64,000 nucleotides of DNA from CBDFHC01 sp965247585 (GCA_965247585.1 CBDFHC010000005.1:806001-870000), one strand, 5' to 3'. Counted from the stretch's first letter, positions 27,155 through 35,888 are shown. The notes: a model not told the origin generated them from the sequence alone. Numbers and translations: made by a program.

Positions 27155-27361
27155 CGGGAGGGCAGAAGCCCCACCCAGCTTCTTCCCCTCAAGCCGTCGC
27201 GAAGGTCCTCACACCGCCCTGGGCCTTGCCTGCGCGCCGGTGGGAAACGGCTAAGCGCGTGTTGTGACCGGCACAAAGGTACAGTAGCATAGGTGCCGTC
27301 CAGCCGGTTGGGGCTGGGCCGTTCACGGCTTACCAGGGAGTATTCACAGAGGGAGGTTCGC

Positions 27362-28510
27362 ATGGCCGATGCTAGTTGGGGCGACATCTACAAGGAACTG
27401 GGCGCCAAACCTATTATCAACGCCATTGGCAGCGTGACAATGCTGGGCGGGTCCACACCGGCGCCCGAGGTGAAGCAGGCCATGGAACGGGCCGACGTTG
27501 CTTACATCCCGTTGATTGAGCTTGAGGAGAAAGCCGGACGCGTAATTGCCGATATGGTGAATGTGCCCGCGGCGTACATCACATCCGGCGCAGGGTCGGC
27601 GCTAACGCTGGCCACGGCGGCCATCATGGCCGGCGACGATGACGCCAGAATACAGCAGCTTCCGGATACCACCGGAATGAAGAACGAGATACTCATCCAG
27701 CGCCGTCAACGCTACTGGTACGACCGGTGCCTGGAGCTGGCCGGGGCCAAGCTGGTGGAGTTTGGTTCAGATGAAGCCACCACACGCGAGGACCTGGAGA
27801 ATGCCATCGGACCCAGCACGGCGGCGGTCCACTACTATGCCGTGGAGCAGTCCCCCGACCCGCAGGCCCTTTCGTTGGAAGATACCATCCAGATAGCCCA
27901 TGGCAGCGGTGTTCCGGTAATGGTGGATGCCGCCGGACAGATCTATCCGCTGGAGAATTTTGGGAAGTACGTCCGCATGGGGGCGGATTTTCAGTGCATA
28001 GCCACCAAGTACATTGGGGCCACCCAGTCTACCGGCCTCGCGCTGGGCACCGAAGAGATGGTCCGCCGCATCTCATACCAGTCCTTTGTTGGTTACGAGA
28101 GCCGCAGGATTCGCGGCGTAGGACGGCCCCACAAGGTAGACCGCCAGGAGATGGTCGGCGCGGTAGCCGCGGTGCGTCGCTGGTTTACCATGAACCACGA
28201 AGAGCGGCTGGCCTATGTGGAACAGCAGTCAAGGAACGTTCTGGCGCCTTTGGAGGGCATCCCCGGCCTGAAAGCCCGTATGCTGGATAACGTCATCGGT
28301 CACCAACCCTTTGGCGTACAAATCGATGTGGACCCTGCCCAGGCCGGCATGACGGCCCGTGACATAGTTGACAAGCTGAAGGCGGGCGATCCCCCCGTAT
28401 GGACCAGGGTGCGAGATGGGGAAGACTTCATTATCATTCACGGATTCGGTCTTGCCCAGGGAGAGGACAAAATCGTGGGCCGGCGGATTGCCGCCCTATT
28501 TGGGCGGTAA
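27362..28510 (+). CDS. SelA-like PLP-dependent enzyme
   Basis: About 382 residues of fold-type I PLP protein. It starts MADASWGDIYKELGAKPIIN, has ITSGAGSALTLATAAIMAGD for phosphate binding, VPVMVDAAGQI with the ring-binding Asp, and CIATKYIGATQSTG with the Schiff-base Lys. It belongs to the group related to SelA and D-glucosaminate-6-phosphate ammonia-lyase. It lacks the extra N-terminal domain of true SelA, so a lyase or aldolase role is more likely than Sec-tRNA synthesis. RBS GGGAGG. Third gene after the Rieske and amidohydrolase genes; a terminator hairpin follows. Confidence 0.85.
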   Translation: MADASWGDIYKELGAKPIINAIGSVTMLGGSTPAPEVKQAMERADVAYIPLIELEEKAGRVIADMVNVPAAYITSGAGSALTLATAAIMAGDDDARIQQLPDTTGMKNEILIQRRQRYWYDRCLELAGAKLVEFGSDEATTREDLENAIGPSTAAVHYYAVEQSPDPQALSLEDTIQIAHGSGVPVMVDAAGQIYPLENFGKYVRMGADFQCIATKYIGATQSTGLALGTEEMVRRISYQSFVGYESRRIRGVGRPHKVDRQEMVGAVAAVRRWFTMNHEERLAYVEQQSRNVLAPLEGIPGLKARMLDNVIGHQPFGVQIDVDPAQAGMTARDIVDKLKAGDPPVWTRVRDGEDFIIIHGFGLAQGEDKIVGRRIAALFGR

Positions 28511-28592
28511 TACCCAACCACTGCCGTTACACCGGCGCCCCACCCGCGCAACCGCCGCCGCTAATTCCCTGGCCGGTCGTATCCCAATTAGA

Positions 28593-28623
28593 AGGGGGCA
28601 CCCCTTGGCGCAGGGTGCCCCCT
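28593..28623 (+). terminator. Terminator after the SelA-like gene
   Basis: A perfect 11-bp stem (AGGGGGCACCC / GGGTGCCCCCT) with a 9-base loop, followed by ATCTTTC. It lies 83 bases after the stop at 28510. The rest of the gap to 28806 shows no gene. Confidence 0.8.
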
Positions 28624-28806
28624 ATCTTTCGCGCAATAGCGCGGCGTCGCCGGAGGGTTCAGGTGACGGTGAAATCGAAGGTAGCGCCGCAAATAGTCCG
28701 GAGAGATGTCCCGGAGTGGGACGGTCACTGCGCCAGTGGCCTACCCTGCCCCCCGGCCATCGTCGGGCTACCTACGCGAGCCTTGAGCCTATCGTGAGCT
28801 CTGTGG

Positions 28807-29100
28807 CTAGTTTCGGCCGTTAACGGTGAGGATTGCCACGTGGGCTTTGCCGTGTTCGGTGGTGGTGATCAGCTCCATCTTGATGTGTCCAGAGGCGCGG
28901 TCCATCCGACAATGGAAAGTCTTTCCGTCCAGTTGGTCCAGATCTAGTCCTGCGTCCTTGGTCTCCGCTGACAGCGTGGCCGCAACCTTTTTCGCGACTG
29001 CTTTAAGCGCCCGGTCGATTCTCTGCACTTCCTTTTCGTTTTCGATCTCAGCATCGATTCTTGCTCGCTTGTCCTGCAGGTCCGACATTCTAGTAGTCAT
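28807..29100 (-). CDS. Small unknown protein with N-terminal coiled coil
   Basis: 97 residues, not recognised. Residues about 5-45 are highly charged and helical (SDLQDKRARIDAEIENEKEV), consistent with a coiled coil. The second half looks like a small beta-hairpin domain (KTFHCRMDRASGHIKMELIT ... HVAILTVNG). No signal peptide or helix anchor. The RBS GGGAG sits just upstream of the ATG. Codon use and RBS support a real gene; function unknown. Confidence 0.6.
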   Translation of the reverse strand: MTTRMSDLQDKRARIDAEIENEKEVQRIDRALKAVAKKVAATLSAETKDAGLDLDQLDGKTFHCRMDRASGHIKMELITTTEHGKAHVAILTVNGRN

Positions 29101-29477
29101 GAATCACTCCCTCTTAATAATGTTTTGTAAACCAGACATAACACTGGGAGTGTGCAAGAACCAACGTGATGAATTCAAGCAATTACAGTGCAATATTGGC
29201 CAAATTTGGAGGGTTCCGATACTCAGCATGGCCGAGCCTGACTACGCCTGCCGGGGCCAGGGCTGTTTGCTCACCACCCCGCTCTTGTTCTTTGGTACGG
29301 CCCGCGGGTGCCTGACCGCATTGGCCGGGTATGTCCAGCGCCTGGCTGAGAATAGATTGACAAGCGCCAAAGGCCGCCGGTACGCTCCTGCCGCACAACT
29401 CGCACCCTGGTATCGCCATGAGGTGGTCGAAATGGGTAACCCCGGCTGAGAGCCACTCAAAAAAGGGGAAACAACGG
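29101..29477. other. Intergenic region between divergent genes
   Basis: 377 bases separate the 28807-29100 gene (minus) from the secreted protein at 29478 (plus). Frames open on either strand here lack RBS and family motifs. It presumably holds both promoters, but I cannot point to a convincing -35/-10 pair. Confidence 0.4.
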
Positions 29478-30482
29478 ATGACAAGAGTACTGCTACTTCT
29501 GGGTCTAATTGCGGTCCTGGCGCTTGGCGCAGGTGCTACGCCGGTCTCCGCCGCCTCGAATAGCGGCATCTTGTACCTGACTGACAGCGAATTAAAGACG
29601 GACGGGACTACCGCGCTGTTCCGGGTGGAGCTGGACGAGGCAACGGGGCGGGCCAACCTGGAGCTGACGCAGAACGGGATACTCCCGGTGAACCAGGGTG
29701 ACGCCATCGCCGCATCCCCCGGCGGCCGCAGAATCTACGTAATCGACAAGCTCCAGGCCGGCCAGGGCGACGGCACTCTTGGCTACTACGACGTGGCAAC
29801 GGCGGCATGGACCGATATCGGCATCGTCAAGGACGGCGGGACCCCCGTCGGGGCGGTTACGCTGGCGGCATTCTGGCCGGACGGTGTCCTGTACGCGGCC
29901 AGCCAGTTGGAAAACTCCATTTACACCGTGGACACAGACACCGCGGCGGCAACGCTCCTTGGAATCGTGGAGGAGCCCGACGGCACGCGGGTCAACGTTT
30001 CGGGCGCCGACCTCGAGTTTGGCGCCGACGGTACGTTATACATCTGGATCAACACCCCCAAGGCCGGCGGATCCGCTCCGGCCCCCAGAGGTCTCTACAC
30101 GCTGGACCTTCCCGCCTCCAGCGGCGTGGTGACCGCCAACTTCCTTGGAGCGGGCGGCGCCGGCTACGCGATAACGGGCCTGGCGATCAACGACAGCGGC
30201 CTGGGAGACTTGGTGGCTGCTAAGAGCGAGAAGATACCGGGCCCGGGAGGAGCGTTTCTGCAAGGGGAGATACTGACGCTGGACAAGGCAAACGGCGCCA
30301 CGATAGACACCTTCCAGATGTTCCTGAATGGCGGCGCATACATCTACCAGTTCGGCGACATGACCGTCGCCCGCAAGCACGTCACCGTGTGTCACAACGA
30401 TAAGAACACGATAACCGTCGGATTCAAGGCCGCCATGCAGCACATAGACAAGCACGGGGACACACTGGGCCCCTGCGGCTAG
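29478..30482 (+). CDS. Secreted beta-propeller-like protein with a C-terminal VCH...HGD...GPC module
   Basis: 334 residues. A Sec signal peptide (MTRVLLLLGLIAVLALGAGA, cleavage near VSAAS) is followed by repeated blade-like strands (GILYLTDSEL ... RRIYVIDKLQ ... GVLYAASQLENSIYTVDTDT ... GTLYIWINT), suggesting a propeller of the NHL/YncE kind. The last 35 residues form a separate module: KHVTVCHNDKNTITV ... HIDKHGDTLGPCG, with two Cys and several His. This tail recurs in secreted proteins I have seen and may be a disulfide or metal-binding tag. ATG at 29478 after an AAAGGGGAAA RBS. Substrate unknown. Confidence 0.7.
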   Translation: MTRVLLLLGLIAVLALGAGATPVSAASNSGILYLTDSELKTDGTTALFRVELDEATGRANLELTQNGILPVNQGDAIAASPGGRRIYVIDKLQAGQGDGTLGYYDVATAAWTDIGIVKDGGTPVGAVTLAAFWPDGVLYAASQLENSIYTVDTDTAAATLLGIVEEPDGTRVNVSGADLEFGADGTLYIWINTPKAGGSAPAPRGLYTLDLPASSGVVTANFLGAGGAGYAITGLAINDSGLGDLVAAKSEKIPGPGGAFLQGEILTLDKANGATIDTFQMFLNGGAYIYQFGDMTVARKHVTVCHNDKNTITVGFKAAMQHIDKHGDTLGPCG

Positions 30483-30499
30483 CGCTAGGTCAAGGGAAG

Positions 30500-30920
30500 T
30501 CAAAAGTGAGGGTCCCCCATCTACTGGGAGGTGTGTACTCCTGAAGTGATTGGAGAGTAGCCTCACGGGATGAACAGCGTATCTCGGACCAGACAATCGC
30601 AAAGCACTAGCCGCAGACGGACGCAGCCAGGAGGCCCATCGTTCGTGCGGCGGGTGAGATCGGTGATATGGCAGCTACACCCCCATAGATAAGATCCGCA
30701 TCGTGTTTGAGTGCTTCTGCCGGGAGGTCAGCGCCATCCTGTACCGGCGGGGGGACATCCAGCCTTACTCCCACTACTCGCGAACCAGGAGTTCAAGGGG
30801 GCTGGTTGAACGGCTAAGACGCTACTAAAGGGGGCCTCAGGGGGTTCAGCAGACCATTGTCAGATACCTGATCTCTCGCGTCCGACAGTGTCCCATTTGT
30901 GCTGGTTGCTTACACTTGGT
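30500..30920 (+). pseudogene. Decayed IS3-family element (orfA remnant, orfB lost)
   Basis: Residues encoded at about 30690-30790 (DKIRIVFECFCREVSAI, then RRGDIQPYSHYS) align with the orfA protein of the intact element at 34353-34760 (EKIRIVLEGFRREVTVN ... IKPHSYYS). The upstream leader CTCCTGAAGTGA is also shared. After a large deletion the far end TGTCCCATTTGTGCTGGTTGC (interrupted only by its flanks) appears near 30890-30910, like the termini at 33325 and 35235. A relic of the same IS. Confidence 0.7.
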
Positions 30921-30962
30921 TCAGACTCACGTCAGCTGGGGTAAAAAGGAGCTTTGACGTCT

Positions 30963-31298
30963 CTATTCTGGGAGAAGTAGGCCCTTCTCGTTCAGGATGT
31001 TCATCACTTTCTGCGAATCCTCTACCGTAAATCCGATACGTCTTCGTCTGCCAGGGAAGCTAACAAGGAATATCCGATCTCGCGCAGGTCTCTTCCAGTC
31101 ACGCGGAAACCATGTCAGCAAATCTACTGTGCCCTGAATCCTCCACTTCCCGTTCGCCCAAGTTGGTTTCTTCGCCTGGACTCCATCAACCTCGGAGAAG
31201 GCTACCCGCCTGGAGCCGAAGGGGAAATGATAGTTGCGGAAGAGTATCCCATCGTTGGTGATTTCCACCAACTTGTCCGAGTAAATAACCTCTGACAC
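30963..31298 (-). CDS. Small PH-domain-like protein of unknown function
   Basis: About 111 residues. Alternating strands (KLVEITNDGILFRNYHFPFG ... RRVAFSEVDGVQAKK ... RIFLVSFPGRRRRIGFTVED) and a final helix (SQKVMNILNEKG) look like a bacterial PH-type sandwich that reads a residue-specific strand order. The GTG at 31298 is preferred because GGAGG lies 8 bases upstream; a TTG at 31313 is the alternative. No partner gene nearby. Fold is inferred from pattern; function unknown. Confidence 0.6.
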   Translation of the reverse strand: MSEVIYSDKLVEITNDGILFRNYHFPFGSRRVAFSEVDGVQAKKPTWANGKWRIQGTVDLLTWFPRDWKRPARDRIFLVSFPGRRRRIGFTVEDSQKVMNILNEKGLLLPE

Positions 31299-31573
31299 GA
31301 TTTTGGCCTCCAAACCCAGGTTCGTTGGGCGCTATTCAGACCGCAGCGCTTGAGCAACTGCGATACCGGCGGTCTGGCATGACGGCACATAGGTCGACAG
31401 CACAACCGGTAAGCTCAATCGATACCCAGGCCCAATGATACTATCCGCATCAGACAACTGGGCTTCTTCGATAGAGCACTTTCAAATTTACGCAGACTAG
31501 TGCCCGCAATCGAGGCCGCCGGTTGTGGGTACCCGGCGGCCTCTTCGACTTCATGTGGCAGGTTCGTAACGCC

Positions 31574-32146
31574 TTATTCGGCGGAGGGCTCAAGCTGGGG
31601 CATCACAACTGGCGGCTTCGCCTGGCTGGGATCTTGCCCACCATCGCCCAGGACCATAACGTCGGTGCAGCCCACCTGACCGTCGGAGGTCAAATATACC
31701 CCCTGGTCCGCAGCGCACTCGGGCTCGGTGGTCTGTATGTATCCCGGCTCACCGTCCACAAACAGGGGCTCTGGCTTACCTCCTACCCTGGTCCCGGGTT
31801 CAGGTTCTCCTGCGGGGTAAGGTTCGCCCACCGTGATGGAGCCGGATACGGGGGCCATTCCCGTTTCTTCTAGCTCTTCGGGGGTGCACGCGTTGATGTT
31901 GTGGATCCAGTTGCATTCATCGCGGTCGATGTCGTCGATGCTGGTGACAACCTTTCCTTCTCCGAATTCGGACAGCCAGTCATCGTATTTGGGAAGTCCG
32001 GGCGAAACCTCCCCCCCTGTGTCTGCAGAATCGGTCCCCTCGGGGTTTTCAATGGCACCGCCAGAGGTCAAGGCAAAGGCCGTGACCGATCCGGCTGTGC
32101 CCAAGGCGAGGGCCAGGACAACTGCTGAAATAAGCCATTTCTTCAT
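31574..32146 (-). CDS. Secreted acidic protein, function unknown
   Basis: 190 residues. Signal peptide MKKWLISAVVLALALGTAGS with likely cleavage near TAFA. The mature chain is short, acidic and Pro/Gly-rich, with four cysteines (DECNWIHNINACTPEE and ECAADQGVYLTSDGQVGC) that could form two disulfides. The ATG at 32146 is 6 bases after AAGGA; another ATG two codons earlier is possible. No recognisable domain. An A/T-rich upstream region separates it from the decayed tRNA region. Confidence 0.6.
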   Translation of the reverse strand: MKKWLISAVVLALALGTAGSVTAFALTSGGAIENPEGTDSADTGGEVSPGLPKYDDWLSEFGEGKVVTSIDDIDRDECNWIHNINACTPEELEETGMAPVSGSITVGEPYPAGEPEPGTRVGGKPEPLFVDGEPGYIQTTEPECAADQGVYLTSDGQVGCTDVMVLGDGGQDPSQAKPPVVMPQLEPSAE

Positions 32147-32374
32147 GTTCATTCCTTTACCCTTTTACTGGGTTTGGTTTACCTGTGCTGGTAATTAGGA
32201 CGAAGGCGAGATTCAAAAAGTTCCCGTCACACCTCGGTACCGCTTAACAGGGTATGCGGCAGGTAGAGCTTGACAAGGTCTAAGCCCATGTCTCGCCACA
32301 GATGGGCCGGGAGGCCGCGGTTGCCTTCACCAGGGCTATAGCAAACCGCATTCCGGCCATTTGGCAAAGCGAAA

Positions 32375-32396
32375 GCCCCTGAAACCGTTCAGGGGC
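32375..32396 (-). terminator. Hairpin downstream of the tRNA-Glu relic
   Basis: A perfect 9-bp stem (GCCCCTGAA / TTCAGGGGC) with a 4-base loop. On the minus strand it is followed by TTTCGCTTT, and it lies 23 bases beyond the CCA of the tRNA relic, the usual place for a tRNA terminator. Confidence 0.55.
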
Positions 32397-32418
32397 CTAA
32401 TTCCGCGCCTGCATTTCC

Positions 32419-32466
32419 TGGTGACCCACCTGGGACTAGAGCCCAGAACCTATTGATTGAGAGCCC
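32419..32466 (-). pseudogene. tRNA-Glu-like 3' half
   Basis: On the minus strand: an anticodon loop CTCTCAA (would be anticodon CTC), a T-stem CTGGG/CCCAG with loop CTCTAGT, a 3' acceptor strand GTGGGTC, discriminator A and an encoded CCA. The matching 5' acceptor GACCCAC and the D-arm are absent upstream, so only the 3' half remains. Such halves are left at integration sites. Identification is tentative. Confidence 0.4.
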
Positions 32467-32811
32467 GTCCAGGACCATCTTACAGGGTGTCTTGGAGCTC
32501 CGTCTCGTACTGTTTCGTGCCTGAAGCGGGGGCTCTTTCTGCCCTTCAATACCTCCAAGTGACCCCACGTGTCGGCAAGTATGTCGGGAATCTCGAGAAG
32601 CCGGTTGAGATTGTGGGACCCCTATTTTGAGTGGAAGTCGCACGGGCGATAAACTGTAATACGGTTCTGTAGCCGCTCGAGGAAGTAGTAGATAAATTGG
32701 ACGCACTGAAGGGAGCGCGTATTATCGATGCAGAGGGGAAGGTCATCGGCGCAGGCAATCGCCACACCTGTGTAGATGACTAGCCGGAGCGAACATGGGA
32801 GGGACTAGCGT

Positions 32812-33318
32812 ATGCCGCACGAGGGAACCCACGACCCACTAGAACCAGTGGACCCGCTGTTGGACTGGTACGTCAACACCATCTGGGGAAAGCAAGTTGA
32901 TGACGACGACACTCTGTTCGAAGTGATGAGCTTGCAGGTGTTTCAGGCCGGGCTTACCTGGCGGATGATCCTGACCAAGCGGGACGGGTTCCGCTCGGCG
33001 TTCGGCAACTGGAACGTCAAAACCGTGGCTGGCTTCGGGCCTGCCGAGGTGGACGCGCTTCTAAACGACCCCGGGATAATCCGTAACCGGCTGAAAATCC
33101 AGGCCGCCGTCGAGAACGCTCGTACCGTCCTCGCCCTACAGAGCGAGCACGGCAGCTTCTGCAACTGGTTTTACTACGTTCTGGAAGGCATGGAATACCC
33201 GGGCCTCCAGAAAACGCTGAGGGGGACCTTCAAGTTCATGGGTCCGGAGATCTCCCGCATGTGGCTAATGGCGTCCGGCCGCATCACCAGAGAGGAAGGC
33301 GACAAGTACCGGCCGTAA
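32812..33318 (+). CDS. DNA-3-methyladenine glycosylase I family protein
   Basis: 168 residues. Helix-hairpin-helix-type glycosylase of the Tag family, which removes 3-methyladenine from DNA. Matches: DTLFEVMSLQVFQAGLTWRMIL (family LFEM-L-x-QAGLSW block), GIIRNRLKIQAAVENAR (GIIRHRGKI block) and FKFMGPEISRMWLMASG near the C-terminus. The zinc-binding His/Cys set of E. coli Tag is not clear here, so I give no gene symbol. ATG 32812. An IS3 element begins a few bases after its stop. Confidence 0.85.
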   Translation: MPHEGTHDPLEPVDPLLDWYVNTIWGKQVDDDDTLFEVMSLQVFQAGLTWRMILTKRDGFRSAFGNWNVKTVAGFGPAEVDALLNDPGIIRNRLKIQAAVENARTVLALQSEHGSFCNWFYYVLEGMEYPGLQKTLRGTFKFMGPEISRMWLMASGRITREEGDKYRP

Positions 33319-33372
33319 TTATTGTTGGCAATCAGCACAAGTGGGACAGATTAGGACCCGAGAAGGTTATTA

Positions 33373-34356
33373 TTATGAAGAGCTGCGTGGGAGCTCCCTG
33401 AGGGTCTTGTTGTAGCGTCTTCGCCGTTCTAACGTCTGGACCTGCACCTCCTTTCTCCGTTGGAGGATCTGCTCCCGCCTTCCGTTGAGCATGTCTGCGG
33501 GCGTCACGTTGCCCAGCGCCTTGTGATAGCGTCGGTAGTTGTAGTAGGCCACGAAGGCGGCGATTGCTGCTTCCAGGGCAGAAGGCATCTCGTAGGGGAC
33601 CTGTTTGACGTCCCGCTTGATACTCTGGTGATAGCGCTCGAGCTTGCCATTGGTCTGAGGGTGGAACGGCGCGGCCAGAATGTGCTTGATTCCCACCAGG
33701 TGCAGGTAGTCTCTCAAGCCACGGGACACATAACCTGAGCCGTTATCGCTCAGCAGGCTGGTCCGGTCGGCCACTGGGACCTCAGTCATGCCGGTCTTGT
33801 CCACGGCCTCTTGGACCACCTCGATGAGAGAGTCGGTGGTCATGTCCTGCTGGAGCTTGTGGGCCAGTATGAAGCGGGAGTAGTCGTCCATCACGGTGAC
33901 CAGGTAGTAGTAGCCCCAACCGATCACCTTGAAGTAGGAGGCGTCGGTAGCCCACATCTGGTGAGGGCCGCTGGTCTTGCGATGGTACTCTTTGCCGGCC
34001 TTGAGCTGCATCTCGGGTGACTTCACAAGACCTTCTCTGCACAGGATGCGATACACAGTGGACTCGGATACAGCGAAGGCCAGGTTGTCTGTAGACCACG
34101 CTGCCAACTGGCGGCTACTTAGCTCCGGCATCTCCCCGGCCGCTTCCAGGATCGACCGTTCCTCCTGAGGTCTAAGGCGGTTCCACGGTGGAGCGCTGGC
34201 TCCAGGTCGGTCCTCGAGACCTTGTTGATGTTGTTGTCGCATCAACCACCGATAGTAGGTGCTCTTGGGAACACCCAGGTCTCTGAGCACCCGACGCTTG
34301 GCCAGCGGTGATGCGGCTACACTGGCCAGGACCGTCGCCTTCTCAACGGCGCTCAT
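33373..34356 (-). CDS. IS3-family transposase OrfB (DDE integrase domain)
   Basis: 327 residues. An N-terminal HTH_21 region (GVPKSTYYRWLMRQ) precedes an rve-type catalytic domain with the DDE residues in MWATDASYFK, LLSDNGSGYVS and NGKLERYHQSIKRD. The start ATG overlaps the orfA stop by 4 bases (ATGA), fitting the coupled or frameshifted expression usual for IS3 elements. The catalytic triad looks intact, so this copy may be active. Confidence 0.93.
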   Translation of the reverse strand: MSAVEKATVLASVAASPLAKRRVLRDLGVPKSTYYRWLMRQQHQQGLEDRPGASAPPWNRLRPQEERSILEAAGEMPELSSRQLAAWSTDNLAFAVSESTVYRILCREGLVKSPEMQLKAGKEYHRKTSGPHQMWATDASYFKVIGWGYYYLVTVMDDYSRFILAHKLQQDMTTDSLIEVVQEAVDKTGMTEVPVADRTSLLSDNGSGYVSRGLRDYLHLVGIKHILAAPFHPQTNGKLERYHQSIKRDVKQVPYEMPSALEAAIAAFVAYYNYRRYHKALGNVTPADMLNGRREQILQRRKEVQVQTLERRRRYNKTLRELPRSSS

Positions 34357-34760
34357 CCGCTGGTACCGACGCCGTTCTGGGGCATTGGTATGGCCGTTTT
34401 TTTCAGACGGTAGACCTCGAGGGATAGCTCGGCTACCAGCTGCTTGAACTCGCCGTTCTCCCGCTTGAGATCCTGGATCTCCTGCCGGGTGGCATCGCGC
34501 ACCGTGTCACGGGACAGCCGCTCCCTGCCCGCCTCCATGAACTCCTTGGTCCACGAGTAGTAGGAGTGGGGCTTGATACCCTCCCGCCGGCACAGGTCGT
34601 TCACGGTGACCTCGCGGCGGAAGCCCTCCAGCACGATACGGATCTTCTCTTCCGGGGTGTATTTGCGCCGGGTAGCCGCTCTAACTCGTCGAACGAAGGA
34701 CCTAGTCTGCTCCGACCGTTGATCGGCGGCCTCGGCCTTGCTGGCGTCTGACTGGGACAT
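34353..34760 (-). CDS. IS3-family transposase OrfA (HTH protein)
   Basis: 135 residues. Helix-turn-helix of the transposase_8 type: RKYTPEEKIRIVLEGFRRE then VNDLCRREGIKPHSYYSWTK, followed by a leucine-zipper-like C-terminus (LKRENGEFKQLVAELSLEV). The ATG at 34760 with GGAG just upstream is favoured over an in-frame start at 34811. It overlaps orfB by 4 bases. Confidence 0.9.
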   Translation of the reverse strand: MSQSDASKAEAADQRSEQTRSFVRRVRAATRRKYTPEEKIRIVLEGFRREVTVNDLCRREGIKPHSYYSWTKEFMEAGRERLSRDTVRDATRQEIQDLKRENGEFKQLVAELSLEVYRLKKTAIPMPQNGVGTSG

Positions 34761-34863
34761 CGCTGCTCCTTTCATGAGGTACTCTACCCTCACTTCAGGA
34801 GCTCTCACCACTCTCAGACTCTCGGGTTTTCTACCCCTCTCACGTGTCCCATTATCGCTGACG

Positions 34864-35235
34864 GTCTACAATCAAGCACATCCGGGCTGCACCCTTCCAC
34901 CCTCAGACCAACGGCAAGCTGGAGCGCTATCACCAGACTATCAAGAGAGACGTCAAGCAGGTCCCCTACGAGATGGCTTCCGATCTGGAGGCTGCCCTTG
35001 CCGCCTTCGTGGCCTACTACAACTACAGGCGCTATCACAAGGCGCTGGGCAATGTGACACCTGCAGATGTGCTCCACGGGAGGCGGGAACGGATACTGCA
35101 GCGCAGGAAGGAGGTGCAGGCTCACACAATCGAACGGCGAAGGCGCTACAACAAGACCCTCAGGGAGCTCACCAAGCCCTCTCCCGATCTCTAATCTCTC
35201 GGGTCTCAAAGTGTCCCACTTTCGCTGGTTGCCAA
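34864..35235 (+). pseudogene. IS3-family OrfB 3' fragment, opposite orientation
   Basis: The frame encodes IKHIRAAPFHPQTNGKLERY through KTLRELTKPSPDL, about 110 residues similar but not identical to the end of OrfB at 33373-34356. The terminus TGTCCCACTTTCGCTGGTTG lies at 35212-35231. It is a diverged second copy, head-to-head with the intact element. Only the last catalytic Glu remains. Confidence 0.85.
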
Positions 35236-35861
35236 CACAGGCCCTCAGCATAGACGCGTTCTCGGGTGGGCGGCTGACGCTGGGCGTAGGGGTTGGCGGG
35301 AGGAGGGACGACTTCCTGGCGGCGCCGTCGCCGTTTGGGGCCAGGGGGCGAGAGATGGACCAGCTTCTGTCTGTGCTGAAGCAGGTGTTTTCAGGGGAGC
35401 GGCTGTCGGACGAGGTGGGGGCTATAGGCCCGCCGGCGGTGCGGACCGGGGGTCCGGAGGTGCTGATAGGCGGCTTTTCACCGGCGGCGCTGGACAGGGT
35501 GGGCCGCTGGGCCAATGGGTTCCTGGGCACAGGGCCGAACGTGGAGCTGGTGGCTTCGCTGTTCGGCAAGGCGGAGGAGTCGTGGAAGCGGGAAGGGAGG
35601 ACGGGGAAACCGCGCTTTGTTGGTGCGGTCTACTACGCCCTGGGGCCGGACGCGCTGGAGCGGGGCGCGCCTTACCTTCGAGACTACTACGGGTTCATGG
35701 GGGCGGCGGTGGAGGACCGGGTGCGAGACATGGTGGCCACGCCGGAACAGGTGAAGGAGCTGGTGCAACGGTTCAGCGATATAGGAATGGACGAGCTGCA
35801 TTTCTGGCCCTGCATACCGGAGATGGACCAGATTTCGCGGCTGGAGGAGCTGACCGGCTAG
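35236..35861 (+). pseudogene. LLM-class flavin-dependent oxidoreductase, 5' end removed by IS
   Basis: Luciferase-like (F420/FMN) oxidoreductase C-terminal two thirds. Coding similarity starts right after the IS terminus with LSIDAFSGGRLTLGVGVGGR, a segment normally preceded by about 100 residues including the N-terminal flavin-binding strands. PEVLIGGFSPAALDRVGRWANG and the C-terminal helices are intact. An upstream open frame (from 35067) runs through the IS in a different frame from OrfB, so it is not a real fusion. Inactive as it stands. Confidence 0.85.
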
Positions 35862-35888
35862 AGGGACTTGCCCGGTGGCGGTCACCGG

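Larger units (their letters stand above)
32147..32811. other. Gene-poor region with hairpin and tRNA relic
   Basis: About 660 bases without a supportable protein gene. It holds a perfect hairpin (32375-32396) and what looks like the 3' half of a tRNA-Glu (32419-32466), listed separately. Open frames here lack RBS and motifs. Confidence 0.5.
33325..34863 (-). mobile_element. IS3-family insertion sequence, complete-looking copy
   Basis: Contains orfA and orfB and ends in related termini. The left end reads TTGGCAATCAGCACAAGTGG (33325-33344) and continues GACA; the right end starts TGTCCCATTATCGCTG (34845-34860). Inverted termini share TGTCCCA...GCTG. A second, partial copy in opposite orientation abuts the right end. 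Precise ends and target duplication cannot be fixed because of that neighbour. Confidence 0.8.

Noticed and set aside
27362..28510. SelA-like gene as the selenocysteine synthase supporting the candidate selenoprotein
   Set aside because: It lacks the N-terminal part of true SelA and sits in a catabolic-type cluster; it belongs to the SelA-like lyase group. It neither supports nor excludes Sec use.
35067..35861. A fusion protein joining IS3 sequence and the flavin oxidoreductase
   Set aside because: The upstream part is in a different frame from OrfB and has no RBS; it is an accidental open frame across the IS border.
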